Positions 28,287 to 37,071 are shown, counted from the first letter of the stretch. The stretch is 64,000 bases of DNA from Streptomyces harbinensis (GCF_900116145.1 NZ_FPAB01000007.1:258067-322066); one strand, 5' to 3'. Notes: generated by a model not told the origin, from the sequence alone. Program-made: numbers and translations.

Positions 28287-29675
28287 ATGAGCACCACGGA
28301 GCGTCCCCGAATCCTCGTCGTGGGTGGCGGGTACGTCGGTCTGTACGCCGCCCGCCGCATCCTGAAGAAGATGCGTTACGGCGAGGCGACCGTCACCGTC
28401 GTCGACCCGCGCTCGTACATGACGTACCAGCCCTTCCTTCCCGAGGCTGCCGCCGGCAGTATCTCCCCGCGGCACGTGGTGGTGCCGCTCCGTCGCGTTC
28501 TGCCCAAGGCCGAGGTGCTGACCGGCCGGGTCACCTCCATCGACCAGGACCGCAAGGTCGCCTCGGTGGCACCGATCGTCGGCACCCCCTACGAACTCCC
28601 CTTCGACTACCTGGTGGTCGCGCTCGGCGCGGTCTCCCGCACCTTCCCGATCCCCGGCCTGGCCGAGCAGGGCATCGGCATGAAGGGCGTGGAAGAGGCC
28701 ATCGGGCTGCGCAACCACGTGCTGGAGCAGCTCGACAAGGCCGACTCCACCACCGACGAGGAGGTCCGCCGCAAGGCGCTGACCTTCGTCTTCGTGGGCG
28801 GCGGCTTCGCCGGCGCGGAGACCATCGGCGAGGTCGAGGACATGGCGCGCGACGCCACCAAGTACTACGCCTCCATCAAGCGCGAGGACATGCGCTTCGT
28901 CCTGGTGGACGTGGCCGACAAGATCCTCCCCGAGGTCGGGCCCAAGCTCGGCGAGTGGGGTCTGGAACACCTCAAGAAGCGCGGCGTCGAGGTCCACCTC
29001 AAGACCTCCGTGAACTCCTGCGTGGACGGCCACGTCGAACTGTCCAACGGTGTCGTCGCCGACTCCAACACCATCGTGTGGACCGCCGGCGTCAAGCCCA
29101 ACCCGGCGCTCGCCCGCTACGGCATCGCGCTCGGCCCGCGCGGCCACGTGGACGTCGACGGCACCCTCCAGGTGCGCGGCACCGACTACGTCTGGGCCGC
29201 CGGCGACAACGCCCAGGTCCCCGACCTGGTGCTGCGCGCCCAGGGCGTGGAGAACGCCTGGTGCCCGCCGAACGCCCAGCACGCGCTGCGCCAGGCCAAG
29301 GTGCTCGGCGACAACGTGATCTCCGGCATGCGCGGCTTCCCGCAGGGCGAGTACAAGCACGCCTCCAAGGGCGCGGTGGCCGGCCTCGGCCTGCACAAGG
29401 GCGTGGCGGCGCTCAAGTTCGGCAAGTTCACGCTGCGCTTCAAGGGCCGCATCGGCTGGTACCTGCACCGCGGCTACCACGGCATGGCGGTCCCCACCTG
29501 GAACCGCAAGATCCGGGTCTTCGCCGACTGGACGCTGGGCATGTTCCTCAAGCGCGAGGTGGTCTCCCTCGGCGCGGTGGAGAACCCCCGCGAAGAGTTC
29601 TACGAGGCCGCGGCCCCGGTGACGGCGGCGGCGGAAGCGAAGAAGGCCGAAAAGCCGAAGGCGACGGCGAGCTGA
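28287..29675 (+). CDS. ndh: type II NADH dehydrogenase
   Basis: NDH-2 transfers electrons from NADH to menaquinone without pumping protons. The 462-residue flavoprotein has the FAD-binding motif LVVGGGYVGLYAA at the N-terminus, YMTYQPFLPEAAAG, a second nucleotide motif FVFVGGGFAGAE near residue 170 for NADH, and the FAD-ribityl segment VWAAGDNAQVPD near 310. The C-terminus carries the amphipathic membrane-binding region (FADWTLGMFLKREVVSL) and a charged Ala/Lys tail. The mRNA is probably leaderless from GATACT. Rex-type control is supported by the operator at 28235-28252. A bidirectional terminator follows. Confidence 0.95.
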   Translation: MSTTERPRILVVGGGYVGLYAARRILKKMRYGEATVTVVDPRSYMTYQPFLPEAAAGSISPRHVVVPLRRVLPKAEVLTGRVTSIDQDRKVASVAPIVGTPYELPFDYLVVALGAVSRTFPIPGLAEQGIGMKGVEEAIGLRNHVLEQLDKADSTTDEEVRRKALTFVFVGGGFAGAETIGEVEDMARDATKYYASIKREDMRFVLVDVADKILPEVGPKLGEWGLEHLKKRGVEVHLKTSVNSCVDGHVELSNGVVADSNTIVWTAGVKPNPALARYGIALGPRGHVDVDGTLQVRGTDYVWAAGDNAQVPDLVLRAQGVENAWCPPNAQHALRQAKVLGDNVISGMRGFPQGEYKHASKGAVAGLGLHKGVAALKFGKFTLRFKGRIGWYLHRGYHGMAVPTWNRKIRVFADWTLGMFLKREVVSLGAVENPREEFYEAAAPVTAAAEAKKAEKPKATAS

Positions 29676-29691
29676 CACCCCAGCACGCACA

Positions 29692-29720
29692 AGGGGCCCC
29701 ACCACACGGTGGGGCCCCTC
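29692..29720. terminator. bidirectional terminator after ndh
   Basis: AGGGGCCCCACC (29692-29703) pairs with GGTGGGGCCCCT (29708-29719) around a four-base loop between ndh and the convergent hypothetical gene. Confidence 0.75.
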
Positions 29721-29760
29721 GCCGTTCCGCCCTCCCCAAACGCCACCGCCGTCACCACGG

Positions 29761-30168
29761 TCACGGCCGGAACCAGTCCGCGACGACGCTCCGGGAGAAC
29801 GGATCGACCGCCGGCTCGTCCGGGGTGAGCAGCGTGACCGCCCAGTGCCCGCCCACCCCCGCTCCGGGAGGTGCGGCACGCCAACGGAAGAAGAGCGCGA
29901 ACGGGCCCTCCCCGGACGCGTCGAGGTCGTAGCCGTTCTCCTCCCAGAACGCGTTCATCGCGTCGTCACGGCAGAAGGTCACGCACTCCGGATACGGGTC
30001 CTCCGGCGACCCGGGAAGCTCCCAGCGACCGAGCATCCCCCGGTCGAACCGCTCCTCGTCGAGCAGCAGCCCCGGCCACCGGTCGAGCTGCCGCCCGATG
30101 AAGACCCGCACCCGCTCCGGAAAGTCACCCCCCGCGACAAACACGCTCTGCGCCCCCGTCGGCTCCAT
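29761..30168 (-). CDS. hypothetical protein A of a small accessory patch
   Basis: A 135-residue acidic soluble protein starting MEPTGAQSVFVAGGDFPERV and ending PFSRSVVADWFRP. It is rich in aromatic residues (MNAFWEENGYDLD, ALFFRWRAAPP) and has no membrane segment or signal. I recognise no family; such small cytosolic proteins often turn up as immunity-type proteins, but nothing here proves that. ATG 30168 has GGGGAGGG upstream. Its last 15 codons and trailing sequence exist a second time at 30897-30944, as the remnant of a lost paralogue. Codon use is slightly less GC-biased than in core neighbours, consistent with acquisition. Confidence 0.65.
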   Translation of the reverse strand: MEPTGAQSVFVAGGDFPERVRVFIGRQLDRWPGLLLDEERFDRGMLGRWELPGSPEDPYPECVTFCRDDAMNAFWEENGYDLDASGEGPFALFFRWRAAPPGAGVGGHWAVTLLTPDEPAVDPFSRSVVADWFRP

Positions 30169-30176
30169 CAGCACCC

Positions 30177-30209
30177 CTCCCCTCACCGGGGCATCCGCCG
30201 GCCCCTGCC
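30177..30209 (-). repeat. remnant of gene X 3' end (duplication copy 2)
   Basis: The stretch reading (plus strand) TCCCCTCACCGGGGCATCC then GCCGGCCCCTGCCC is nearly identical to 30955-30987, which is the 3' end of the intact gene X. Here only the tail survives, directly upstream of gene A. Confidence 0.6.
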
Positions 30210-30222
30210 CCGGACGGTCCTT

Positions 30223-30787
30223 TCACCGTGCACCCCGGGGAGGCAGGTCCGCGTGGCCGATTTCCGCGACCGCTTCCCTGGCCGATGCCGGATCGGCGAG
30301 GTAGGAAGGCAGTTCCGGGTGGACACCGTACAAGGTGACATACGCGGTGAGAGGCGCTTCATCGGTGTCGGCCCGCGAGATCGACACAAGGGCGAGGACC
30401 GCGAAGCCCTGCTCCCGCGCCCTGGCGAGCGCCGCGTACGCGAAGGTGAACGCCCTGCGCACCAAGGGCTGCCGCCGACGCGCGTCGTCCATGGGCAGAT
30501 CCCAGTCGACCACCCCCCGGCCGTTCACGGCCGACTCCAGCGCGACGACATCGTGGAACGCGTGGAGGTCCCCGGCGTACCGCTCCAGCAGGCCGCGCAA
30601 CAGAAGGGCGCCGTCGTCGGTCTTCGTCCAGCCGTCCTCGATCACCTGCCGATGAGCCGCGGAGAGGTCACCGCTGTCGAGTTCTCCGAGGTCGATACCC
30701 GTCAGCATCCGCCGCATCGGGTCGTTGGAGCGTGTCCAGCCATGCCTCTTCAGCCCGTGCGGCCAGGACGTCGTACGGCGTCTCCAT
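30223..30787 (-). pseudogene. hypothetical gene B, probable frameshift near its start
   Basis: The main frame (to 30223) reads sensibly from about NDPMRRMLTGIDLGELDSGD to the end (PSYLADPASAREAVAEIGHAD), roughly 165 residues. The first 20 codons look right only in another frame, starting METPYDVLAARAEEAWLDTL at 30787. The two join near 30725-30735 if one base is missing. The alternative start at 30816 in the main frame gives an implausible Arg/Trp-rich leader (PWRRRTTSWPHGLKRHGWTR). I read it as one gene with a recent frameshift or a sequencing error. It is a soluble protein with no family I recognise, lying between the two halves of the duplicated cassette. Confidence 0.5.
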
Positions 30788-30877
30788 GGCCTGCCAGGAA
30801 CCGCTGAATTCTCCATCAGCTGCCCTTCGCGACACCGTCAGCTCCCCACCCCGCGCCCCGACGACGACGGTGAAACC

Positions 30878-30950
30878 GCCACCCCGGTGACGACGGTCAC
30901 GCCGGAAACCAGTCCTCGACGAGGCTGCGGGCGAACGGATTCATCGGGCA
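30878..30950 (-). repeat. remnant of gene A 3' end (duplication copy 1)
   Basis: A short minus-strand frame MNPFARSLVEDWFPA (30944-30897) and about 20 bases beyond its stop align with the last codons and trailer of gene A (29741-29810; PFSRSVVADWFRP). The rest of the paralogue is gone. It sits just downstream of the intact gene X. Confidence 0.6.
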
Positions 30951-30959
30951 TCCTTCCCC

Positions 30960-31382
30960 TCACCGGGGCATCCGCCAGCCCCTGTCCACGAGCCCGGAAA
31001 ACGCGAAGAACGCCGCCCGCTGCTCATCCGGAGTCGCCACCGCCTCGTACGGCGCGGGGGCGAAGATGTCCACCAGCTCACCGGTGAGCTCCCTGGTCTC
31101 CGGATCGAAGACGTACATCTGCCGGCCTCCGGATGCCTTGAGCATCGACGAGGAGGTGATGTCAGGACGGCTCCCCTGACAGCAGAGCAGCATGCCTTCC
31201 TCGTACATGTCTCGCTGGAGCTTCGCCAGACAGATGAAATGGGCATTCCCTTCATAGCCGGAACTTCCGCTCCGCCGGGTCACCTCGATGCGGAAGGGAG
31301 GCCTCGTGGAGGAAAGAGCGAGATCCAGCACCTCCTGCCGGCCCCGGCCGTCGGAAGCGACGATCGACACCCTCTCGGACAT
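30960..31382 (-). CDS. hypothetical protein X of the accessory patch
   Basis: A 140-residue soluble protein starting MSERVSIVASDGRGRQEVLD and ending LVDRGWRMPR. No motif or family is recognised. The central part (NAHFICLAKLQRDMYEEGMLLCCQGSRPDIT) has three cysteines, and the end has a YVFDPETRELTGEL pattern. ATG 31382 has GGGAGG upstream. Its 3' terminal 30 bases are repeated at 30177-30209 in front of gene A, so X and A probably formed an ancestral X-A pair that duplicated and then lost one partner in each copy. The gene is divergent from the CFA synthase family gene. Confidence 0.6.
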   Translation of the reverse strand: MSERVSIVASDGRGRQEVLDLALSSTRPPFRIEVTRRSGSSGYEGNAHFICLAKLQRDMYEEGMLLCCQGSRPDITSSSMLKASGGRQMYVFDPETRELTGELVDIFAPAPYEAVATPDEQRAAFFAFSGLVDRGWRMPR

Positions 31383-31564
31383 CAGCGCCTCCCTCGGCAC
31401 GGTCGCAGGCCCGCGTGGCGGTTCCCGGGAGGCCGGGCCGCCCACCGTACCCGGGTTCCGTACGGCGCGCCGCCCCCACCCCTGGCGGAATCCCCGGGGC
31501 ATTCGGGGGGTTCCATGCCATGGTGAGCGGGATTGTCCCCCTCATGTGACGGAGGTGTGTCCGC

Positions 31565-32878
31565 ATGGCCGTTGCCCCTCGACTCGTCGCTCTCGCCGAG
31601 CAGATGCTCGGTGCCGCCGTTCCGGTACGGATCCGGGCCTGGGACGGCAGCGAAGCGGGCCCGCCGGGCACGGAGGGCGGGCCCGTCGTCGTGGTGCGCA
31701 GCCGGCGGGCGCTGCGGCGGCTGCTGTACAAGCCGGGCGAGATCGGTCTGGCCCGCGCCTGGGTGGCCGGGGATGTCGATGTCGAGGGCGATCTGTACGA
31801 GGTGCTCGGCGCCCTCGCCCCGCTCGTCTGGGAGCGGGCGGACGAAGGGCTCGCCGCGCCGTCCGGGCGGCGCCGGCTGGCCGCCGTACGGGAGTTCGCC
31901 GCGCTGGCCGGGCCCGGGCTGCCGCCGCCCCCGCCCCGCGAGGAGGTGCGGCAGCGGCGCGGCGGCCCGCTGCACTCGCTGCGCCGCGACCGACGCGCCA
32001 TCTCCCACCACTACGACGTCGGCAACGACTTCTACCGGCTGGTGCTCGGCCCCTCCCTGGTCTATTCGTGTGCCGTCTGGGACGACAAGACCGCTTCCCT
32101 GGAGGAGGCGCAGGCCGCCAAGCTGGATCTGATCTGCCGAAAGCTCGACCTGCGCGAGGGCCAGCGGCTGCTGGACGTGGGCTGCGGCTGGGGCTCGCTC
32201 GTCCTGCACGCCGCCCGGCACTACGGGGTGCACGCCACCGGCATCACCCTGTCCGGGGAGCAGGCGGCGCTGGCCCGCCGGCGGATCGCCGAGGAGGGGC
32301 TGGAGGAGCGGGCCGAGATCCGGGTGCAGGACTACCGGGAGACCGGGGACGGGCCGTACGACGCGATCTCCTCGGTCGGGATGGCCGAGCACGTGGGCGC
32401 GGACCGCTACCGCGAGTACGCCGCCCGGCTGTACGGTCTGCTGCGCCCCGGCGGGCGGCTGCTGAACCATCAGATCGCGCGCCGCCCCGCGCCCGGCGGG
32501 GAGCGGGGCGAGAAGGCGTACCACGTGGACGCCTTCATCGACGCCTACGTCTTCCCGGACGGCGAGCTGGCCCCGGTGGGCCGCACCGTGTCGCTGCTGG
32601 AGGAGGCCGGGTTCGAGGTGCGGGACGTGGAGGCGCTGCGCGAGCACTACGCCCTGACGCTGCGCGAGTGGGTGCGCAATCTGGAGGAACGCCAGACCGA
32701 GGCGGCCGGGCTGACCACCCCGGGACGGGCCCGGGTGTGGCGCCTCTACATGGCCGCCTCGGCGCTGGCGTTCGAACGGGCGCGCATCGGTGTGAATCAG
32801 ATTCTCGCCGTCCGGATGACCCCCCAGGGTTCCTCCGGACTGCCGCTGCGCACCCGGGACTGGATCACTCCGATTTGA
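31565..32878 (+). CDS. cyclopropane-fatty-acyl-phospholipid synthase family methyltransferase
   Basis: A 437-residue SAM-dependent enzyme of the CFA synthase class, which methylenates double bonds of membrane lipid acyl chains. An N-terminal lipid-binding domain of about 110 residues (PGEIGLARAWVAGDVDVEGD) precedes the Rossmann methyltransferase. SISHHYDVGNDFY-type sequence (ISHHYDVGNDFYRLVLG) is the family hallmark, SAM motif I is LLDVGCGWGSLVLHAA, and MAEHVGADRY and the active-site region NHQIARRP follow. The ATG has GGAGG upstream. Its 3' end overlaps the convergent ABC permease gene by 14 bases. The exact lipid product is not fixed by sequence. Confidence 0.9.
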   Translation: MAVAPRLVALAEQMLGAAVPVRIRAWDGSEAGPPGTEGGPVVVVRSRRALRRLLYKPGEIGLARAWVAGDVDVEGDLYEVLGALAPLVWERADEGLAAPSGRRRLAAVREFAALAGPGLPPPPPREEVRQRRGGPLHSLRRDRRAISHHYDVGNDFYRLVLGPSLVYSCAVWDDKTASLEEAQAAKLDLICRKLDLREGQRLLDVGCGWGSLVLHAARHYGVHATGITLSGEQAALARRRIAEEGLEERAEIRVQDYRETGDGPYDAISSVGMAEHVGADRYREYAARLYGLLRPGGRLLNHQIARRPAPGGERGEKAYHVDAFIDAYVFPDGELAPVGRTVSLLEEAGFEVRDVEALREHYALTLREWVRNLEERQTEAAGLTTPGRARVWRLYMAASALAFERARIGVNQILAVRMTPQGSSGLPLRTRDWITPI

Positions 32879-35405
32879 TCGCCATCAGCATGTTGAGCTT
32901 GGCGGCGCGCCTGGCCGGCCACAGGGCGGCCAGGACGCCGACCAGGGCGGCGAGCCCGAGGAAGACGGCCATCCGGCCCCAGGGCAGGACCAGCTCGTAG
33001 GTGTCCATGCCGGTGCGGATCATCTCGCCGACCGCCCAGCCGAAGAACACCCCGAGGCCGATCCCGAGTACCCCGCCGAACAGGGCGATCACCACCGACT
33101 CCAGCCGGACCATCCGCTTGATGCCGCGCCGGTCCAGGCCGATGGCGCGCAGCATGCCGATCTCCTGCTGCCGTTCGAAGACGGACATGGCCAGGGTGTT
33201 GATGACGCCGAGGATGGCGACGACGACGGCCATGGCGAGCAGCCCGTACAGGATGTTGAGCATCAGGGTGAAGATGAACGCGATGTCCTCGGAGATGTCC
33301 TGCTGGTCCTGGACGAGGATGGCCGGGTTGTTGCCCAGCGCCTCCTCCAGCGCCGACTTCGCCGCGTCCGACACGCCGCCGGTGGTGCTCAGCATCACCT
33401 GGATGTCCTGCACCCGCTGCATGTGCGGGGTGAGGGTGTCGTTGTCGAGGATGATGCCGCGGATCATCTCGTTGGCCTCGTAGAGGCCGGAGATCGTCAG
33501 CTCACCGGTGGCGTTGTCCGCGTACGTCAGGCCGATGGTGTCGCCGAGCGCCCAGCCGTGCTTCTCGGCGGTGGTGGTGTCCACTACGGCGTTGCCGTCG
33601 GCCAGGCCGTCGAAGGAGCCCTCCTCGAAGGGCAGGTTGATCAGGTCGGCGATGGAGTCGCCGTCGACGCCGGTCAGGTACTCGTCCTTGGTGGTGCCCG
33701 CCAGGTAGGCCGGCGAGGCACGCAGCGCGGAGACGGCGGTGACGTCGGAGCGCTCGCTGAGCGTGCCGGCGATCTCCGGGTCCATGGGGGAGAAGTTCGC
33801 GGTGGAGACCACGTAGTCGGCGGTGATGGCCTCGGCGGCCAGCTTGTCGATGGCCTTCTGGACGCTGCCCGCGATGACCGTCATGCCGGTGATGAGGGTG
33901 AGGCCGATCATCAGGGCGGAGGCGGTGGCGGCGGTACGGCGCGGGTTGCGCACCGCGTTGAGCCGCGCCAGCTTGCCGGAGATGCCGCCGATCCGCAGCA
34001 GCGGGGAGGCGGCGGCGATCACCGGGCGGGACAGCAGCGGGGTCAGCACGAACACACCGACCACGAGGACGGCCGCGCCCAGGCCCATGGTGGCGCCCTG
34101 GTCGTCCTGGTTGATGCCGGCCACGACCAGGACACCGCCGATGGCGGCGAGGATCGAGCCGATGGTGTTGCGCACCAGCAGGCCGCGGGTGGTGGCGGCG
34201 GCGTGCACGCTGCTCATCGCGGCGACCGGCGGGATCTTCGCGGCGCGGCGGGCGGGCAGGTAGGCGGCCAGCATGGTCACGCCGACGCCGACCACCAGGG
34301 AGGCGATGACGGTGGCGGCGGTGATCACCAGCGGGCCGTCCGGGACGGTCAGCTCGAAGGCGTTCATCAGTCCGCGCAGCCCGGCGGCGATGCCGACGCC
34401 GGCCAGCAGGCCCGAGACGGCGGCGACCAGGCCGACGAACAGCGCCTCGATCAGCACGGACCGGGTGACCTGGCGGCGGCTGGCGCCGACCGCGCGCAGC
34501 AGGGCGAGTTCCTTGGTGCGCTGGGCGACCAGCATGGTGAAGGTGTTGGCGATGATGAAGATGCCGACGAACAGCGCGATGCCGGCGAAGGCGAGCAGCC
34601 CGGTGCGCATGGCGCTCATCTGGCTGTTGATCATCTCGGCCTGGTCGTCGGCCAGCTGCTGGCCGGTGATGGCCTCGGCGTCGGCGGGCAGGAGCGCGGT
34701 GATCGCGTCCTTGAGCTGCTGCTGGGAGGTGCCCCCGGCGGCTTCGACGGTGATCTGGTCGTAGGCGCCGGGCGCGGTGTACAGGCTCTGCGCGGTGGCG
34801 TTGTCGAACAGGACGAGGGTGCCGCCGGCCGCCACGTTGCCGTCGTCGGTGGTGAAGATGCCGGTGACGGTCTCCTCGCGGACCGGGCCGTTGACGGAGA
34901 TCCGTACGGTGTCGCCGACGGCGTAGCCGGTGCGCTCGGCGGTGCGCGCGTCCAGGGCGATCTCGCCGGTGCGCTCGGGGGCGCGGCCCTCGGACATCGG
35001 GTAGCGGGTGTCCTCGCCGCTGCCGTTCTGTCCGGTGAAGTAGTTGCCGCCGCGGGAGTCGAAGCCGCCGCCGACGAGCTTGCCGTCCTTGCCGGCGAGG
35101 GCGGCGAAGCCGGACGCCTCGCCTATGGCGCTGTCGGCGCCGGGCAGCGCGGCGACCTGGTCCAGCAGCTCCTGGCCGAGGTCGGCGGCGGCGCCGGGCC
35201 CGGCGGCCTCGGCGTCGTTGTCGGGCCGGATGGCCACGTCGACGTGGGTGAGGCCCTCTTCGGCGCTCTTCTGGTAGGCGGAGGAGATGGTCGAGGTGAA
35301 GACGAGGGTGCCGGAGACGAAGGCCACGCCGAGGAGTACGGCGAGCGTCGTCATCAGCAGCCTGGCCTTGTGCGCGAGCACATTGCGCAGGGCGGTACGG
35401 AGCAT
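32865..35405 (-). CDS. FtsX-like ABC transporter permease (MacB type), intact
   Basis: An 846-residue permease with the duplicated FtsX layout. An N-terminal helix (LLMTTLAVLLGVAFVSGTL) is followed by a large extracytoplasmic domain, then a block of three helices with the FtsX signature (MLVAQRTKELALLRAVGAS), a middle pair, a second extracytoplasmic domain and a final FtsX block (RQQEIGMLRAIGLDRRGIKRMV). It pairs with the ATPase 101 bases upstream on the same strand. MacB-type systems extrude peptides, lipids or drugs rather than import nutrients. It is the intact paralogue of the broken permease at 5697-8330; the two share closely similar FtsX blocks. Confidence 0.92.
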   Translation of the reverse strand: MLRTALRNVLAHKARLLMTTLAVLLGVAFVSGTLVFTSTISSAYQKSAEEGLTHVDVAIRPDNDAEAAGPGAAADLGQELLDQVAALPGADSAIGEASGFAALAGKDGKLVGGGFDSRGGNYFTGQNGSGEDTRYPMSEGRAPERTGEIALDARTAERTGYAVGDTVRISVNGPVREETVTGIFTTDDGNVAAGGTLVLFDNATAQSLYTAPGAYDQITVEAAGGTSQQQLKDAITALLPADAEAITGQQLADDQAEMINSQMSAMRTGLLAFAGIALFVGIFIIANTFTMLVAQRTKELALLRAVGASRRQVTRSVLIEALFVGLVAAVSGLLAGVGIAAGLRGLMNAFELTVPDGPLVITAATVIASLVVGVGVTMLAAYLPARRAAKIPPVAAMSSVHAAATTRGLLVRNTIGSILAAIGGVLVVAGINQDDQGATMGLGAAVLVVGVFVLTPLLSRPVIAAASPLLRIGGISGKLARLNAVRNPRRTAATASALMIGLTLITGMTVIAGSVQKAIDKLAAEAITADYVVSTANFSPMDPEIAGTLSERSDVTAVSALRASPAYLAGTTKDEYLTGVDGDSIADLINLPFEEGSFDGLADGNAVVDTTTAEKHGWALGDTIGLTYADNATGELTISGLYEANEMIRGIILDNDTLTPHMQRVQDIQVMLSTTGGVSDAAKSALEEALGNNPAILVQDQQDISEDIAFIFTLMLNILYGLLAMAVVVAILGVINTLAMSVFERQQEIGMLRAIGLDRRGIKRMVRLESVVIALFGGVLGIGLGVFFGWAVGEMIRTGMDTYELVLPWGRMAVFLGLAALVGVLAALWPARRAAKLNMLMAIKSE

Positions 35406-35506
35406 GGAGCGGTCCCGGAAGGTGGTGGGTGAAGTCTGCGGAAGGGAGGCGGCGCGGCGGTGGTACGGCGGTACGGTGCCGGCCGGTACGGGTCAGCCGG
35501 CGGGCG

Positions 35507-36286
35507 TCAGCTGGTACGGCCCTTGGCGTCGTACTGCTTCATGTGCTCCAGCACGCGCTCGGCGGTGGGGTCGGCCATGTCGTCGACGATGCGGCCGTCG
35601 GCGAGGAAGACCACGCGGTCCGCGTACGAGGCGGCCACCGGGTCGTGGGTCACCATCACCACGGTCTGGCCCAGTTCGCGGACCGAGTTCCGCAGGAAGC
35701 CCAGCACCTCGGCGCCGGAGCGCGAGTCGAGGTTTCCGGTGGGCTCGTCACCGAAGATGATGTCCGGCTTGCTCGCCAGCGCGCGGGCCACGGCGACGCG
35801 CTGCTGCTGGCCGCCGGAGAGCTGCGCGGGACGGTGCTTGAGCCGGCCGGAGAGGCCGACGGTCTCGATGACGCGGTCCAGCCACTCCGGGTCGGGCTTG
35901 CGGCCGGCGATGTCCATGGGGAGCCGGATGTTCTCCAGGGCGTTCAGGGTCGGCAGCAGGTTGAACGCCTGGAAGATGAAGCCGATCCGGTCGCGCCGCA
36001 GCTGGGTGAGCTTCTTGTCCTTGAGGCCGGTCAGCTCGGTGTCGCCGATGCGGGCGGACCCGGCGGAGATGGAGTCCAGGCCCGCCATGCAGTGCATCAG
36101 GGTGGACTTGCCGGACCCGGAGGGCCCCATGATCGCGGTGAACTCGGCCGCCCGGAACTCCACCGAGACGTGGTCGAGGGCGACCACCTTGGTCTCGCCC
36201 TCGCCGTAGATCTTGGTGAGATCCGTGGCCCGGGCCGCCGCGGAGCCGGTCGGGGTGGTCGGGGTCTCGGTGGCGATGGTGGACAC
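35507..36286 (-). CDS. ABC transporter ATP-binding protein (LolD/MacB type)
   Basis: A 259-residue ATPase. Walker A is GPSGSGKST near residue 55, the Q loop is FIFQAFNLLP, the signature motif LSGGQQQRVAVARAL, Walker B DIIFGDEPTGNLD and the switch histidine MVTHDP. The pattern FQAFNLLPTL and TGNLD marks the LolD/MacB/FtsE-like group that partners FtsX-type permeases. I chose GTG 36286 (MSTIATETPT) because AGGAG lies a few bases upstream; the longer frame has an unlikely leader. It is the first gene of an operon with the permease downstream. Confidence 0.95.
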   Translation of the reverse strand: MSTIATETPTTPTGSAAARATDLTKIYGEGETKVVALDHVSVEFRAAEFTAIMGPSGSGKSTLMHCMAGLDSISAGSARIGDTELTGLKDKKLTQLRRDRIGFIFQAFNLLPTLNALENIRLPMDIAGRKPDPEWLDRVIETVGLSGRLKHRPAQLSGGQQQRVAVARALASKPDIIFGDEPTGNLDSRSGAEVLGFLRNSVRELGQTVVMVTHDPVAASYADRVVFLADGRIVDDMADPTAERVLEHMKQYDAKGRTS

Positions 36287-36685
36287 GGGGGACTCCTGTC
36301 GGACGGGACGGTCTGGCGGGAGGCCGTACGGCACCGACGGCGCGTGCACGACATCCCACGCCCTATCCTTCCGGCCGCGCGCCCCCCGGGGATCCGTCCC
36401 GCTGGTGGTTGTGGGGCGTTCTTGAGGGGTACGGCCGGGGCCGGGCTCTCATCCCTGGGTATGACGTCACCCCTGGTGCTCCCGAGGGTTGATTTGCGTC
36501 ATTCCTCGGGGACGGGCGGGGTACGGAGGGGCCGCTGAGGAGCGGGTCGGGAGCTGATGACCCATCAGGGCCTCATAAAATCAGACAACAACGGTGACAG
36601 GCACCGGTGTTCGCCCGTCGTCACCCCGATAAGCTCGGACACACCCTGTTGCGCGCACGCGCTTGGTACGGCTTGGGGATTCTGT
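36287..36685. other. 399-base intergenic region between ABC operon and bldA
   Basis: No gene is visible. It holds a TGACGTCA palindrome (36462-36469) set in GGGTATGACGTCACCCC, about 175 bases upstream of the ABC operon. There is also a perfect inverted repeat CTGATG-ACC-CATCAG (36554-36568), followed by an AT-rich TAAAAT (36576-36581) and by TAAGCT (36630-36635), either of which could be a -10 for the tRNA gene. No good -35 was found for either. Confidence 0.45.
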
Positions 36686-36767
36686 GCCCGGATGGTGGAA
36701 TGCAGACACGGTGAGCTTAAAACTCGCTGGCCTTCGGGCCGTGCCGGTTCGAGTCCGGCTCCGGGCA
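36686..36767 (+). tRNA. bldA: tRNA-Leu (anticodon UAA), bldA
   Basis: A class II tRNA. Acceptor GCCCGGA (36686-36692) pairs with TCCGGGC (36760-36766), discriminator A at 36767. The anticodon stem GTGAG/CTCGC encloses the loop CTTAAAA with anticodon TAA at 36718-36720. A GC-rich variable arm (CTGGCCTTCGGGCCG region) and the T arm GCCGG-TTCGAGT-CCGGC follow. In Streptomyces the only tRNA reading UUA is BldA, which gates translation of developmental and secondary-metabolism genes with TTA codons. CCA is not encoded. Confidence 0.93.
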
Positions 36768-36881
36768 CTCCACAGCATTAGCCGCTGACCTGCGGAAACG
36801 CCAGGTCCCGGCCTGGTCTTCGCACCCCGTGGGAACACCGTGGGAACACCCGTGGGGCACGCGCCCCGGGCGGCCGGGGAG

Positions 36882-36929
36882 CGTACCCGGGACCGTACGG
36901 CGGAACGTACGGGTGAGCGTACGGACGCC
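36882..36929. repeat. four 12-bp iterons (CGTACGG) downstream of bldA
   Basis: CGTAC starts at 36882, 36894, 36906 and 36918, a strict 12-base period; the last three units begin CGTACGG. The 453-base gap 36768-37220 holds no convincing gene. It also contains a tandem GTGGGAACACC (about 36828 and 36840), a small hairpin CACGGTG/CACCGTG (36945-36962) and the promoter-operator at 37072-37115. In two frames the repeat would code tetrapeptide repeats, but no frame has a good start. Confidence 0.5.
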
Positions 36930-37071
36930 ACCCCCGCTCCACTCCACGGTGACGGCACCGTGCGGGCACCCCCCCGCCCCCCGCCCCGTGTGGCACAGTC
37001 CCTCCCCCTCTTCCCTCTGCGCATCGATGTCCGATCACCGGTGCCCGCTGCCGTTCCGTCGCGCCCTTCAC

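Noticed and set aside
33423..35432. A 669-codon plus-strand frame opposite the intact ABC permease
   Set aside because: Gly/Asp/Val-rich shadow translation with no domain; the minus strand encodes a clear FtsX-type permease.
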